Positions 16,418 through 25,222 of a stretch of DNA of 47,572 bases are shown in pieces. The notes beneath the pieces are model-generated. The model was not told the DNA's origin. It ran no database searches and saw only the letters and a list, made by a program, of their open reading frames with translations. The translations under genes and the position numbers were made by a program. Location of the stretch: positions 1 through 47,572 of the forward strand of contig JALFMW010000389.1 in assembly GCA_022782605.1 (NCBI GenBank), given 5' to 3'. Positions within the stretch are counted from its first letter, which is position 1, and each line of letters opens with the position of its first letter. Origin of the DNA: Clostridium sp. (GTDB lineage: Bacteria > Bacillota > Clostridia > Peptostreptococcales > Peptostreptococcaceae).

Positions 16418-16834
16418 ACAAAGGGCAACACACTCCCCCCTTTGTTGTAAAAAATTTATTTCATTAGCACAACCTTAATTGGCTGTGTAAGGACTATATG
16501 TTTTTCATAATTATATACATAAAAATATATAAGTTGTTCACCATACATATAGTTCTTACACAGTTAACTAAAGTTAACTGTTAGAGGCAAACCTCCTCTA
16601 ATTAAACTTACTTTAAATAGTGTTACCTTTTCTAGGTAACATAGAACAAATAATGATAAGCCAAATGTTGAGGCAATCTGATAAAGTAGGTAGAGTATGC
16701 AGTAAAAATCTGTGATTATTATTTGTTCTATGGTGCTTATAAAAGCACTTTGGATACCATAAGTATATGTTGAAGTTCTTTCCAGTCATAACTTTAACAC
16801 ATAAAAAGAGAGTACTTAAACTCTCTTTTTATTT
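16418..16834 (+). ncRNA. Large structured non-coding RNA, about 415 nt
   Basis: The interval has no gene but many helices in order: 418-425/438-445 (8 bp), 483-501/545-563 (19 bp, one G-U), 563-568/573-578, 581-587/595-601 (7 bp), 622-627/635-640, 641-654/718-731 (part of a 15-bp perfect long-range helix 640-654/718-732 enclosing 63 nt), 733-738/743-748, 769-777/790-798 (9 bp, one G-U) and the terminator 803-813/820-830 (coordinates with 16000 added). A promoter just upstream and a terminator at the end define the transcript. I recognise no known family. It is not a tRNA, tmRNA or intron core. Large ornate phage RNAs such as GOLLD and ROOL are the nearest idea, on size and setting only. Confidence 0.65.
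16803..16834. terminator. Bidirectional intrinsic terminator between the converging arms
   Basis: Eleven-base-pair stem 16803-16813/16820-16830 (AAAAAGAGAGT and its complement), loop ACTTAA, with T-rich tails on both strands. It ends the plus-strand RNA and the minus-strand virion operon, whose last stop codon (16829-16831) lies in the stem. Confidence 0.85.
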
Positions 16835-19800
16835 TAAATTATTCATATAATAATCATAATATTTATTTCCAGTATTATAAATAGTCTTTTCACCAACACC
16901 ATATTTTGCAAGTATTGCATTTATTCCTGCTATGGTATTATTTTTATTTGCTTTTTTAAGTTCACTTATTGTACTAAATTGATAACCTTTTTGTTCATAC
17001 TGTTTCATTAAGTTTTGTAAATCTTCTATTTCCTCATAAGATTTATTTAATTTATCTGTATTTACGTTATTAGTCATTATTATAGAACTTAATGGGTCAC
17101 TACTAAATAATCTTGCTCCTGTTTTTATAGGAACATCTAGACCTGTTAAATCTCCTAATAATTTTTCTTGTCTTTTAGTTAAGAAAGGTATATTTGTGCT
17201 TTTTTGACCAGGAAATTTTTCAATATCAAGACCTGTGAAAGCATTTTTATTTGTTGAATACTCAATAGGTCCTTTAATTATAGGTCCTGTTTTATTAGAT
17301 AAATTACTTATTGGGTCTTCTACCAATTCTAATACATCACCAAAAGGTAATTGTGTTCTAAGAACCTTGTAGTTTCCGTCTTTATCTAAACCAGGAATTG
17401 GTACATATAGACTATTTTTAAGATAGTCTTCCATATTTTCTTCATTATTTCCTGTTGCACTTTTTTGTAAGTTTTTAATTGTTTTAACTAATTTATTATA
17501 TCTACTACCATTTCTTCCTAAGTTATCCATTTGAAACACTAAATTATTTTTAGCATAAGTATAGAATGGAATAATTCTTTTCATAATATTTTTTTCAGCA
17601 TCTGTCATCATTGTTGGGTCAAACATAACTTTTGATATTGCTTTTCTGTACTTTTCAACATCTGTAGCACCATCAATTCCTAATCTTTTAAGAAATGATG
17701 GGTCATCTATAGATTTTAGCATAACTGTAATTCTATTTAAGTTATCTACATAAGTATTGGATCTCATATTCATTCTAGGTAGCCAAGTTGCAACTTCTTT
17801 TGCAGATAGTTTTTTGTTTGTCTTACCTGTTTTTGCTATATCCTTCATAAAATCAGGAAGGTCTTGTAAATCAAGAGCAATTTCTTCATTACCAAACCCT
17901 GTATCTATAAATTTTTTCCAAATATCTGCTATCTCATCTTCTTTTTTACTTAACACTTCACCTGCTAGTTTTCTAGTATATAAATCTTGTCCATTTTTGG
18001 CAATATCTACAGCCCTACCCATATATTTTGCTTGTTCAACAGGTGATATACCACTAAGATATAAGTTACTACTGTTACCAACAAAGTTATTTAAAGCGTT
18101 AGTAAATGATAATGTCTTTGTAGATTTATATAAATCTAGTACCTTATCATAAGCATTAAGTATTGCATTTTTTTGTTTAGGGTCTATTGTAACTTGTAAC
18201 ATTCTAAGTACATCATTATCAACAGCAATACTTCCTTTAGACTTATCAAATATATCTAATAATTTATTATATCCACTTTCATCTGCACCAACAGCCTGTC
18301 TTATTCTTAGTAAATGGTTTCTAATATTGTCAGCCTGTTCACCAGTTATTTTTGTGAAATTATTAGGTATTGTACTATCATATTCTGTTAAATATTTAAC
18401 AGGAGAATTTTCAATAAACTTATTATATTTATCAGTTGCTTCCTTTAAGGCTTTTTTGTTTCCAGAAAGTACACTTTCTTGTATTGTTTTTTGTAATGCT
18501 TCAATTTCTTTACGGCTACCAAATGTTTGGTCAATTAAAGCATCATTTACAATTTTATGTTGTTTAGCAAGATTTGTCATACCATCATAATATTTGTTTG
18601 CAAATGCTTTATTAAAGTTTTCTTCAAATAATTTTGGATATTTTTCAAAGAACTTTGCACTTTCTTCTGATACTTTACCTTTAGTAAAAGCATTTTTATA
18701 TAAATTATTGTTTTCTCTAAGAGAACCTAACCTTGTTCTATGTGATAATAGAGATGTGTTTCCTCTTAATATAGGTGCATCTATATCCTTTGCAGCATTT
18801 GCCATTGTTTTATCAGCAAGTGTATGTGGTAACCAAGCATTTGAAGCATTACCTTCATTAAACCTACTAAAGTTAGTTCCAAATGCTTCATCTACTATAT
18901 TATTTAAGTTATTTGCTGCTTTATTATCTCCAATAGTAGCAAGTAATTTACCATCATCATCAAATATATCAACAGTTAATACTAACTTAGGTTGTGGACC
19001 AAATTCTGTCATAACGTCTTCTACAGCAGCAGATTTAAGAGTATATTCTTGGGCTTTTTTAAGAATTGCTTCTCTTTCATCTGGGTTTACAATAAACATA
19101 TTTGTACCATCTGCTGCTCTTATTTTCATATAAGTATCTTTATTTGTAAAATAACTAGAACCAGCACCTATAGCAGCACTATTAAACCCTTCACTAACTT
19201 TAAATTTTTGTCCTATTTTATCTTGTAGTTCATCAGCAGTTTTTCTTAAATCATCTACAGATAAAACATCATAACTTGAAGGTGCTAATTCTGGAAGACC
19301 AAAAGCCTGTCTTACGTGTTTTGCTTTATCATATTTAGTTAACCCTAATGGTTCAGTTGTTTTATAGGCATTTATAGCACTTTCAACATTATCTGCAACC
19401 CTTTTAGCCTCTCCAGTAAGTTGTCCACCAGCATTTAGAGTGTCATTTATAGTTCTATAATAGCCACCACCAGCATAACCTCGTTCTTTACCTATACTTT
19501 CAGATGGGATTTGTTTTTGTAGTTCACTATGTAAATCTGAAGCAGGACCATACCTACCTTTTGGGTCAACATCAAAATTGTTTAAAATTCTAACACTATC
19601 TCCATCAAATACAATTTTATCTCCATCTTTTATTTCACCAAAGATTTGGTTAATCATTTTTCTAAAGTCATCATCTTTTTTAAGTTCTTCTATTTCTTCT
19701 AAGTCTGATTTAGTATACCAATTACCATAATCACTTATCACACTAGATGCTTCATCTAAGTCTTTAAATGAAGTTATACCATTTTCTTTAAGGACATTTT

Positions 19801-21091
19801 TATTCCAACCATTACCAGTAAGTTTTAATATACCTTTATCATCTGTCTTAAATGATAAATCTAGGCTTGATTTTACTTTGTCTACTGGTATATTTGATAT
19901 TTTACTTACTTGATTTACGATTTGGTCTTGCATTTCTTTTAATGCTTTTTCTATATTAGCATTTGTAGAAACTTTTCCTTCTCTAATTAAATCTAATAAT
20001 TCATCTTTTTCTATAGACCTATCCATTAAACTTTCTATAAATAATGAAATATCTTCTGAAGCCTTATTCAAATCTTTACCAGAAACATTTGAATATTCTT
20101 TTACTATATCTTCATTTTGTTTTAATACGTTTCCTATTTTTAATTTAACTTCATTTGCTGTGTTTTCTGCAGCCCTCTTAGTTAATATAGCATCTTGAGA
20201 AACTTTAGATTTTTTAAACACATCACTTATGCTATCTTTTAACTCTTTGTAAGACTGTAATCTTCCTTTATCTATTCTTGCTAAGTCACTTCCAATATCT
20301 GCTTTATTAGCGATAGTTGGTATTAATTCAGTTGCTCTTTTTGCACCATCTAAATTACCATATAACACTTTAGCAGTATCTGGTAAAGCATTACCTAAAT
20401 TATCATAAGCCTTAACACCTTTTACAGCATCTAATTTAGAAAGACCTTTTTCTATAAGATTATCAGCACCCTTTGCAGTGCCCTTTACTAATTTTCCAGC
20501 ACCTTTAAATGCTAAATCAGATAGACTATCTCCACTTTTAATAGCCTTAAATAAATCTTCACCACTGTCTAAAGCCTTATTAATTTTATTAAAGCCAGCA
20601 ACTGGTATAATATCAGCAGGGTCTAGGAATACATCACCAGCCGTACCTAAAATATCTACTAAGTCTATAGATTTTAATAAAGCACCTAATCTACTGTCTG
20701 TTTCTTTTGAAGCATCTTGAAAAGTTGTATCTTCAAAGGCACCTGTATTCATTAGAATATCTTTGAAATTAGTATCTTTATTACCTGTTATACCTTGTTT
20801 AGCACCTTCTGAGAAATCTTCACCCTTTTGGACACTTTCTATACCACCAAATAATGCTTGTTGTGGTCTATTTAAGATTTCAAAAATATCGAAAAGTGCG
20901 TTTTGATTAGGCGTTAGGTTTAATTTTTTCTCAATAAAGTTTCTTTTATCAAGTGCTTCATTAGGGTCAACACCACCAACAGTTAATTGTGCTTTTAAAT
21001 TATTTATAGATTTTTGATTTTTCTCTAACTTTGAAGGAGAATTAGATTTACCAAATTGTTCTTCATATATCTTTTTATAATCTTTTGCCAT
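16829..21091 (-). CDS. Very large virion protein, probable ejection/internal protein, 1420 aa
   Basis: The largest minus-arm protein apart from the tail hub. It is soluble, rich in Lys, Asp, Asn and Ala, mostly helical, with one hydrophobic Gly/Ala/Ile patch near residues 140-175 (around VDILGTAGDVFLDPADIIPV). No lysozyme, kinase or polymerase motif is visible. It is last in a run of three genes (289, 323, 1420 aa) placed after lysis genes; in P22- and T7-like phages, three internal proteins, one very long, are ejected with the DNA to span the envelope. A Gram-positive host would need such a channel only across wall and membrane. Assignment is from size, composition and position. Confidence 0.5.
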   Translation of the reverse strand: MAKDYKKIYEEQFGKSNSPSKLEKNQKSINNLKAQLTVGGVDPNEALDKRNFIEKKLNLTPNQNALFDIFEILNRPQQALFGGIESVQKGEDFSEGAKQGITGNKDTNFKDILMNTGAFEDTTFQDASKETDSRLGALLKSIDLVDILGTAGDVFLDPADIIPVAGFNKINKALDSGEDLFKAIKSGDSLSDLAFKGAGKLVKGTAKGADNLIEKGLSKLDAVKGVKAYDNLGNALPDTAKVLYGNLDGAKRATELIPTIANKADIGSDLARIDKGRLQSYKELKDSISDVFKKSKVSQDAILTKRAAENTANEVKLKIGNVLKQNEDIVKEYSNVSGKDLNKASEDISLFIESLMDRSIEKDELLDLIREGKVSTNANIEKALKEMQDQIVNQVSKISNIPVDKVKSSLDLSFKTDDKGILKLTGNGWNKNVLKENGITSFKDLDEASSVISDYGNWYTKSDLEEIEELKKDDDFRKMINQIFGEIKDGDKIVFDGDSVRILNNFDVDPKGRYGPASDLHSELQKQIPSESIGKERGYAGGGYYRTINDTLNAGGQLTGEAKRVADNVESAINAYKTTEPLGLTKYDKAKHVRQAFGLPELAPSSYDVLSVDDLRKTADELQDKIGQKFKVSEGFNSAAIGAGSSYFTNKDTYMKIRAADGTNMFIVNPDEREAILKKAQEYTLKSAAVEDVMTEFGPQPKLVLTVDIFDDDGKLLATIGDNKAANNLNNIVDEAFGTNFSRFNEGNASNAWLPHTLADKTMANAAKDIDAPILRGNTSLLSHRTRLGSLRENNNLYKNAFTKGKVSEESAKFFEKYPKLFEENFNKAFANKYYDGMTNLAKQHKIVNDALIDQTFGSRKEIEALQKTIQESVLSGNKKALKEATDKYNKFIENSPVKYLTEYDSTIPNNFTKITGEQADNIRNHLLRIRQAVGADESGYNKLLDIFDKSKGSIAVDNDVLRMLQVTIDPKQKNAILNAYDKVLDLYKSTKTLSFTNALNNFVGNSSNLYLSGISPVEQAKYMGRAVDIAKNGQDLYTRKLAGEVLSKKEDEIADIWKKFIDTGFGNEEIALDLQDLPDFMKDIAKTGKTNKKLSAKEVATWLPRMNMRSNTYVDNLNRITVMLKSIDDPSFLKRLGIDGATDVEKYRKAISKVMFDPTMMTDAEKNIMKRIIPFYTYAKNNLVFQMDNLGRNGSRYNKLVKTIKNLQKSATGNNEENMEDYLKNSLYVPIPGLDKDGNYKVLRTQLPFGDVLELVEDPISNLSNKTGPIIKGPIEYSTNKNAFTGLDIEKFPGQKSTNIPFLTKRQEKLLGDLTGLDVPIKTGARLFSSDPLSSIIMTNNVNTDKLNKSYEEIEDLQNLMKQYEQKGYQFSTISELKKANKNNTIAGINAILAKYGVGEKTIYNTGNKYYDYYMNNLK

Positions 21092-21108
21092 AATTTAGTA
21101 ACCTCCTT

Positions 21109-22080
21109 TTATCTATTTAGTATCTTCCATAAATCTTCATAAGTATAATTACTTAATTCATCATTAAGTTTATCAACTTTATTTTGTGCATTTTTTCTTA
21201 ATAAATCATTTATACCACTAGCACCTTTACGAATAGTTCTAACAACACCAATATTATTTAATGGATTATTAGGATTAGCGTATTCCAAAGCATTTGAGTT
21301 AAGTTTATTTAAACTACGCTCAGCCTTATTTAATTTATTCCTTGTATTTGTGTAGTTTTGAGCACTTATAGCATCATTAGCATCTTGTAATGGCATATCA
21401 TACATACTTGTTAAAGCAATTCTCTTTTCTTGCTCACTTAAACTATCATCACTTAGTGTTTGAATTATACCAAGTCGTCTATATAACTCATTTTGTTCTT
21501 CTTCTGCTTTTTTAACTCTACCACTACCACCACTTCCAGATTTACTTGCTGCTCTACCAGCAGCATTTTCACCTATATTTCCTAATAAACCACCATATTG
21601 TTGCATATTAGCAGCATCAGCATCTGTAAGTTTTCCTATATCTCCACCTAAATCTGATGCAAGTTCACTTTGTTTAGAACCTAAATTCATAACACCTTCT
21701 GCAAGACCTGAAAGACTTGCATTATTTGTATTAAGTAAACTAGCAAGTGCTTTGTCAACATCTTCACCTTTTGTTTGTGTGTCTGCTTGTGTAATTAAAT
21801 TTAACATACCACTACCAGAGAGACCTCTATTGGCTAGGTCTATATTAGCATTATTCATACGATTAAAACTAGAATTTTGTACATCATTTAAAGTATTAGC
21901 ATATTCTTGTCTTGCTAAATTGAAATTCCTAGCCAATTTATCTCTTACAATGTTATAGTCATTTGTAAGTTTATTCCAATTAGTTTGGTAAATGTCTTTA
22001 GTAACTTGTTTTTGAGGTTCATAAATGTCTTTTTCCCAATTGCCAATTAGATTTTCTGCATATTTCTTATAATCTGCCAT
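21109..22080 (-). CDS. Putative ejection protein, 323 aa
   Basis: Helical, with long Asn/Asp/Leu heptads and a small-residue stretch (GLLGNIGENAAGRAASKSGSGGSG, in two parts near residues 165-190) that could be a flexible or membrane-active segment. It shares the beginning style of the next protein: A.....YLGN/LIGN, then ....VYNTN/IYQTN and FNLARQEYANTLNDV/FQNAYNDLLSNI, and both include an NLANRGL/NFAARGLNG motif, so the two are probably paralogues. No enzyme motif. Strong GGAGGT ribosome site. Confidence 0.5.
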   Translation of the reverse strand: MADYKKYAENLIGNWEKDIYEPQKQVTKDIYQTNWNKLTNDYNIVRDKLARNFNLARQEYANTLNDVQNSSFNRMNNANIDLANRGLSGSGMLNLITQADTQTKGEDVDKALASLLNTNNASLSGLAEGVMNLGSKQSELASDLGGDIGKLTDADAANMQQYGGLLGNIGENAAGRAASKSGSGGSGRVKKAEEEQNELYRRLGIIQTLSDDSLSEQEKRIALTSMYDMPLQDANDAISAQNYTNTRNKLNKAERSLNKLNSNALEYANPNNPLNNIGVVRTIRKGASGINDLLRKNAQNKVDKLNDELSNYTYEDLWKILNR

Positions 22081-22090
22081 ATTTTACCTC

Positions 22091-22960
22091 CTATTTATAT
22101 AAACTTGCAAAACGACCTACTGATGGTGCTGAAATTAATGGCATATCAAGTGCTTTATTACTCTTTTTATATTTACTTAAATTAATATTTTCAAAGTTAT
22201 TTGGACTATATATACCATATTTGTGCATAAATTTAATAGCATCTTGCATAGTAGAGTTAGGTACTGAAGACATATATCTTTGACCTGCTTTTATAACTTT
22301 ACTTGCATCACTACCATCTCCTGCAACTTCTAATAAAGAATTAATTAGTGCTTCTTTTGTTGCATCTTTATATTGTTTTTCTTGTAAAGCATAACTTCTT
22401 GCAGACGCAGCAGCAGCATCTCTCCTTGCTTGAATTTGTTCTGCAAGTTGAGCAACAGCAGCCTTATAAGCATTTCTACCTGCCTTTTCTCTTGAAGATA
22501 TATTTGCAAGTGTTGCATTTAGTGTGTTTTTAGCACCTTCCATATTAGTATTGTAATTATTAGTATATGTTTTTTCATTAGCATCTAATTCATTTAGTGT
22601 ATTGTAATAAGTATTAGCAAGGTCTGAAAACTGTCTGCCTGTTTCCATTCTATTGCCTAGTTTATTTAGTTGTGCAATACCACCATTTAAGCCTCTGGCT
22701 GCAAAATTAGATAAGTCATTTCTATTTTGTAAATAAGCATTTTCACTAATTGTGGACCTACCTGAGCCAAAATCAGTTTTTGCTTTAGTTCTATTACTAG
22801 CAATATTGCTCAATAAATCATTATAAGCATTTTGAAAAGACTTTGTATTAGTATTATACACATCATTTGCTAATTGTCTTTCTTCATTTAGACCTTTTAA
22901 ATTTATATAGTCATTTTCATTACCTAAATAACTTTGAGCCTGTTTTTTAGCACTAGCCAT
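22091..22960 (-). CDS. Putative ejection protein, 289 aa, paralogue of its neighbour
   Basis: A long helical protein rich in Ala, Asn and Tyr, with an Ala/Arg helix (RRDAAAASARSYALQEKQYK near 180-199). Similar to the 323-aa protein in its N-terminal half (LGNENDY, DVYNTNTKSF, NFAARGLNGG). Together with the 1420-aa protein it forms a likely set of DNA-ejection or internal head proteins in a short-tailed phage. Confidence 0.5.
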   Translation of the reverse strand: MASAKKQAQSYLGNENDYINLKGLNEERQLANDVYNTNTKSFQNAYNDLLSNIASNRTKAKTDFGSGRSTISENAYLQNRNDLSNFAARGLNGGIAQLNKLGNRMETGRQFSDLANTYYNTLNELDANEKTYTNNYNTNMEGAKNTLNATLANISSREKAGRNAYKAAVAQLAEQIQARRDAAAASARSYALQEKQYKDATKEALINSLLEVAGDGSDASKVIKAGQRYMSSVPNSTMQDAIKFMHKYGIYSPNNFENINLSKYKKSNKALDMPLISAPSVGRFASLYK

Positions 22961-22994
22961 AGTATCACCTTACCTTTCTTCTATTATATCAAAT

Positions 22995-23630
22995 TTATTT
23001 ACCTTTATAAAGCCAACCAAGTTTGTGTGCTGTATTTTTTCCAACTATACCATCTTGTATTAATCTATTTGCTTTTTGGAATTTCTTTACAGCATTTTTA
23101 GTATTATTACCAAATATACCATCTGCTTTAGTTCCAACTCTCTTTTGTAATTCTTTAACATCACTACCTTTAGAACCTTTTCTAAGCACTCTAGTTAAGT
23201 TATATTTATCAGATAGCATATCATACTTTACAGGATTTAACCAAGTGTTAGAACCTATTCTTGTCATTCCTAAATGTAAATGTACTCCTGTAGATCTACC
23301 TGTGCTTCCCATTATAGCAACTACATCACCTTTTTTAACTCTATCTCCTTTTTTAAGTAAAACTTTATCACAATGTGCATACAATAAAGATAAGTTATAT
23401 CTAGGATAACGAACCCATATATAATTACCATAACCAGTTTTAGATTTATTTTGTCCTGTTACTGTCTTTTGTACATAACCATCATCTATAGCATATAAAT
23501 GTCTATTTTTAACTTTAGAAATTTCATCTATACCAGCATGATATTTCTTCTTTTTAGTAATAGGGTCTATTCTATAGCCAAAAGGAGAAGTTATCTTAGG
23601 TTTCTTAACAACATACTCATATATTTTCAT
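22995..23630 (-). CDS. Endolysin: M23 endopeptidase with peptidoglycan-binding domain, 211 aa
   Basis: Cleaves cross-bridges or stem peptides of the cell wall. Residues 10-145 are an M23 (LytM) metallopeptidase: SPFGYRIDP, then HAGID (H31, D35), and later LLYAHCD and GVHLHLG with the HxH zinc ligands. Residues 150-205 are a PG_binding_1 domain ([36 protein letters not shown]). No signal peptide, so release needs the holin next door. It could also be virion-borne. The wall-binding domain supports a Gram-positive host. Confidence 0.9.
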   Translation of the reverse strand: MKIYEYVVKKPKITSPFGYRIDPITKKKKYHAGIDEISKVKNRHLYAIDDGYVQKTVTGQNKSKTGYGNYIWVRYPRYNLSLLYAHCDKVLLKKGDRVKKGDVVAIMGSTGRSTGVHLHLGMTRIGSNTWLNPVKYDMLSDKYNLTRVLRKGSKGSDVKELQKRVGTKADGIFGNNTKNAVKKFQKANRLIQDGIVGKNTAHKLGWLYKGK

Positions 23631-23632
23631 GA

Positions 23633-23890
23633 CTATTCCTCCCTCTCAGTTAATAATTCATCTTCTTCTGTTGTATCAGTATCAACTGGCATTTTATTAT
23701 ACTTATAAGAACTTACACCAATTAGAGTACCAATTAGAACTGAAAATATAGTACAAGTTTTCATTACTTCATCACCAAGTGGTAAATTCCATACTTCTGC
23801 TAAACTCTCATAAGCCACTCCAAAAGCATCTAATGCTACTAAAGCAACCCATTTTAATACATCATACAACTTACTATTTTTAAATAACAT
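23633..23890 (-). CDS. Holin, 85 aa
   Basis: Two hydrophobic helices ([20 protein letters not shown], about 12-31; [20 protein letters not shown], about 45-64) joined by the WNLPLGDEV turn, with an acidic tail. This is the pattern of phage holins of the phi-LC3/r1t type in Gram-positive phages. It lies 2 bases from the endolysin gene. Confidence 0.85.
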   Translation of the reverse strand: MLFKNSKLYDVLKWVALVALDAFGVAYESLAEVWNLPLGDEVMKTCTIFSVLIGTLIGVSSYKYNKMPVDTDTTEEDELLTEREE

Positions 23891-23901
23891 AATCTTTCCT
23901 C

Positions 23902-24165
23902 CTATTTCCTTATAATTAAAGACATTATTGCACCTACTATAGCACCAACTATACCAGTTATTAGTGTCATTATAATATTGTCATATCTTTGTTCTGGTTT
24001 ATGTTCAAGTATATCAACTCTACTCATAACTTTGTTTAAATCTTCTCTTGAATATTTTGTTTCCATAGCCAACTTCTCTATTTGAAGTGTTAACTTATTT
24101 ATGGTATCAAATATATTTTCCAATTTTTCAACTCTCTTTTCTAAGTTTTCCAATTCTTTTTCCAT
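23902..24165 (-). CDS. XhlA-like coiled-coil membrane protein, 87 aa
   Basis: A long heptad coiled coil (ENLEKRVEKLENI onward, residues 1-58) followed by a C-terminal membrane helix (IIMTLITGIVGAIVGAIMSL) and a basic tail. This is the layout of XhlA/haemolysin-type lysis accessory proteins found beside holins. AGGTGAT favours ATG 24165 over an in-frame GTG at 24174. Confidence 0.75.
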   Translation of the reverse strand: MEKELENLEKRVEKLENIFDTINKLTLQIEKLAMETKYSREDLNKVMSRVDILEHKPEQRYDNIIMTLITGIVGAIVGAIMSLIIRK

Positions 24166-24174
24166 TGATATCAC

Positions 24175-25212
24175 CTATAATGTAGTAATATACATTTTTG
24201 AATATGTACTATCATTTAACCATAATGTTGGGTTATCTTCTGATGAAGTTAAATGTAATTTTAGAGTTAATTTATAATTTGAGTTTTGACCTAATGTTAT
24301 TAAATCAATAGTATAATATAAATTATTACTTTCAATTTTATGCTCTGTCAACTCTCCTAGTGCATTAACAACTCCATTTAGATTAACCTTTATGGTTACT
24401 AACTTGCCTTCATTTATGCTAAATAACTTAAAACTAATATTACTAACATCTTCATCACTTAAAGGCATGTTACCAGAAGTAATAGCATTAGAATAGTCAC
24501 CACTAATTGTTAGATTAATAACACTATTAGCATCATTAACCATAGCAGGTGCCATACCATCACTCCAAAGCATTTGTTCTACATTTGTAAAGTTCCCCCA
24601 ACTACCTGTTAATTTAATTGTGCATAATGTATATTTGTGACCTATGAATACTGGAGGAAATGAGAAACTAAGGCAGTCCTCATTACCAGCCTGTCTATCA
24701 GTTAGTTTATTAACTACTATTGGTGCAATAACATCTCTAAGAATTTCTACATGCTCACCACTTTCATTATCATAACCAACATCAACAACAAATTTTCCAT
24801 AGAACACAAATTTACCATTATTATCATACTTACTACATATTTGATTAAATATGTTAGCACCTTCTTGTCCACCAGTACCGTCCCAATAGAATACTAAACC
24901 AGTATTGGCTGTGTTTACAACATTTTCTACAAAGTTTTTAACTTGTAGGGAAGATGGTATTTTGTTATCACTAGGTTGTAAACTTTCACTTACAAATTGC
25001 GATAGTGTTGCAACACCATTAGCACCTTTAAGACTTGTTGCACCTGAAACAGATTTAGTACCATCTTGTAATTTTTGAATATCAACATAATTTTCATTAA
25101 TTGCAGTTTTTACAACATTTTCAAGTTCATTAAGGTCCGTATGTTGAAGAACTTCACCATCTGAATGGTCTGCTTTTAAGAAATTATCATCAATTCTAAC
25201 ATTATAATTCAT
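24175..25212 (-). CDS. Tail fibre/appendage protein, 345 aa
   Basis: The N-terminal ~100 residues resemble an attachment domain of phage fibres (HTDLNELENVVKTAINENYVDIQKLQDGT), then a KGANGVATLSQF connector also seen in the 413-aa fibre at 39450, and a beta-rich C-terminal region. It is between the giant tail hub and lysis genes. It could be a baseplate-like appendage or receptor-binding protein. Confidence 0.6.
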   Translation of the reverse strand: MNYNVRIDDNFLKADHSDGEVLQHTDLNELENVVKTAINENYVDIQKLQDGTKSVSGATSLKGANGVATLSQFVSESLQPSDNKIPSSLQVKNFVENVVNTANTGLVFYWDGTGGQEGANIFNQICSKYDNNGKFVFYGKFVVDVGYDNESGEHVEILRDVIAPIVVNKLTDRQAGNEDCLSFSFPPVFIGHKYTLCTIKLTGSWGNFTNVEQMLWSDGMAPAMVNDANSVINLTISGDYSNAITSGNMPLSDEDVSNISFKLFSINEGKLVTIKVNLNGVVNALGELTEHKIESNNLYYTIDLITLGQNSNYKLTLKLHLTSSEDNPTLWLNDSTYSKMYITTL

Positions 25213-25222
25213 ATTTCTTCAC

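Noticed and set aside
16440-16800. Terminal RNA as a third group I intron
   Set aside because: The R/S core segments (GACTA with AAGATATAGTC) present in both terL introns are missing, and it interrupts no gene.
17757-20720. Plus-strand ORFs opposite the 1420-aa gene
   Set aside because: They are antisense shadows with no ribosome sites and Ser/Leu/Phe-rich composition, typical of the complement of an AT-rich gene.
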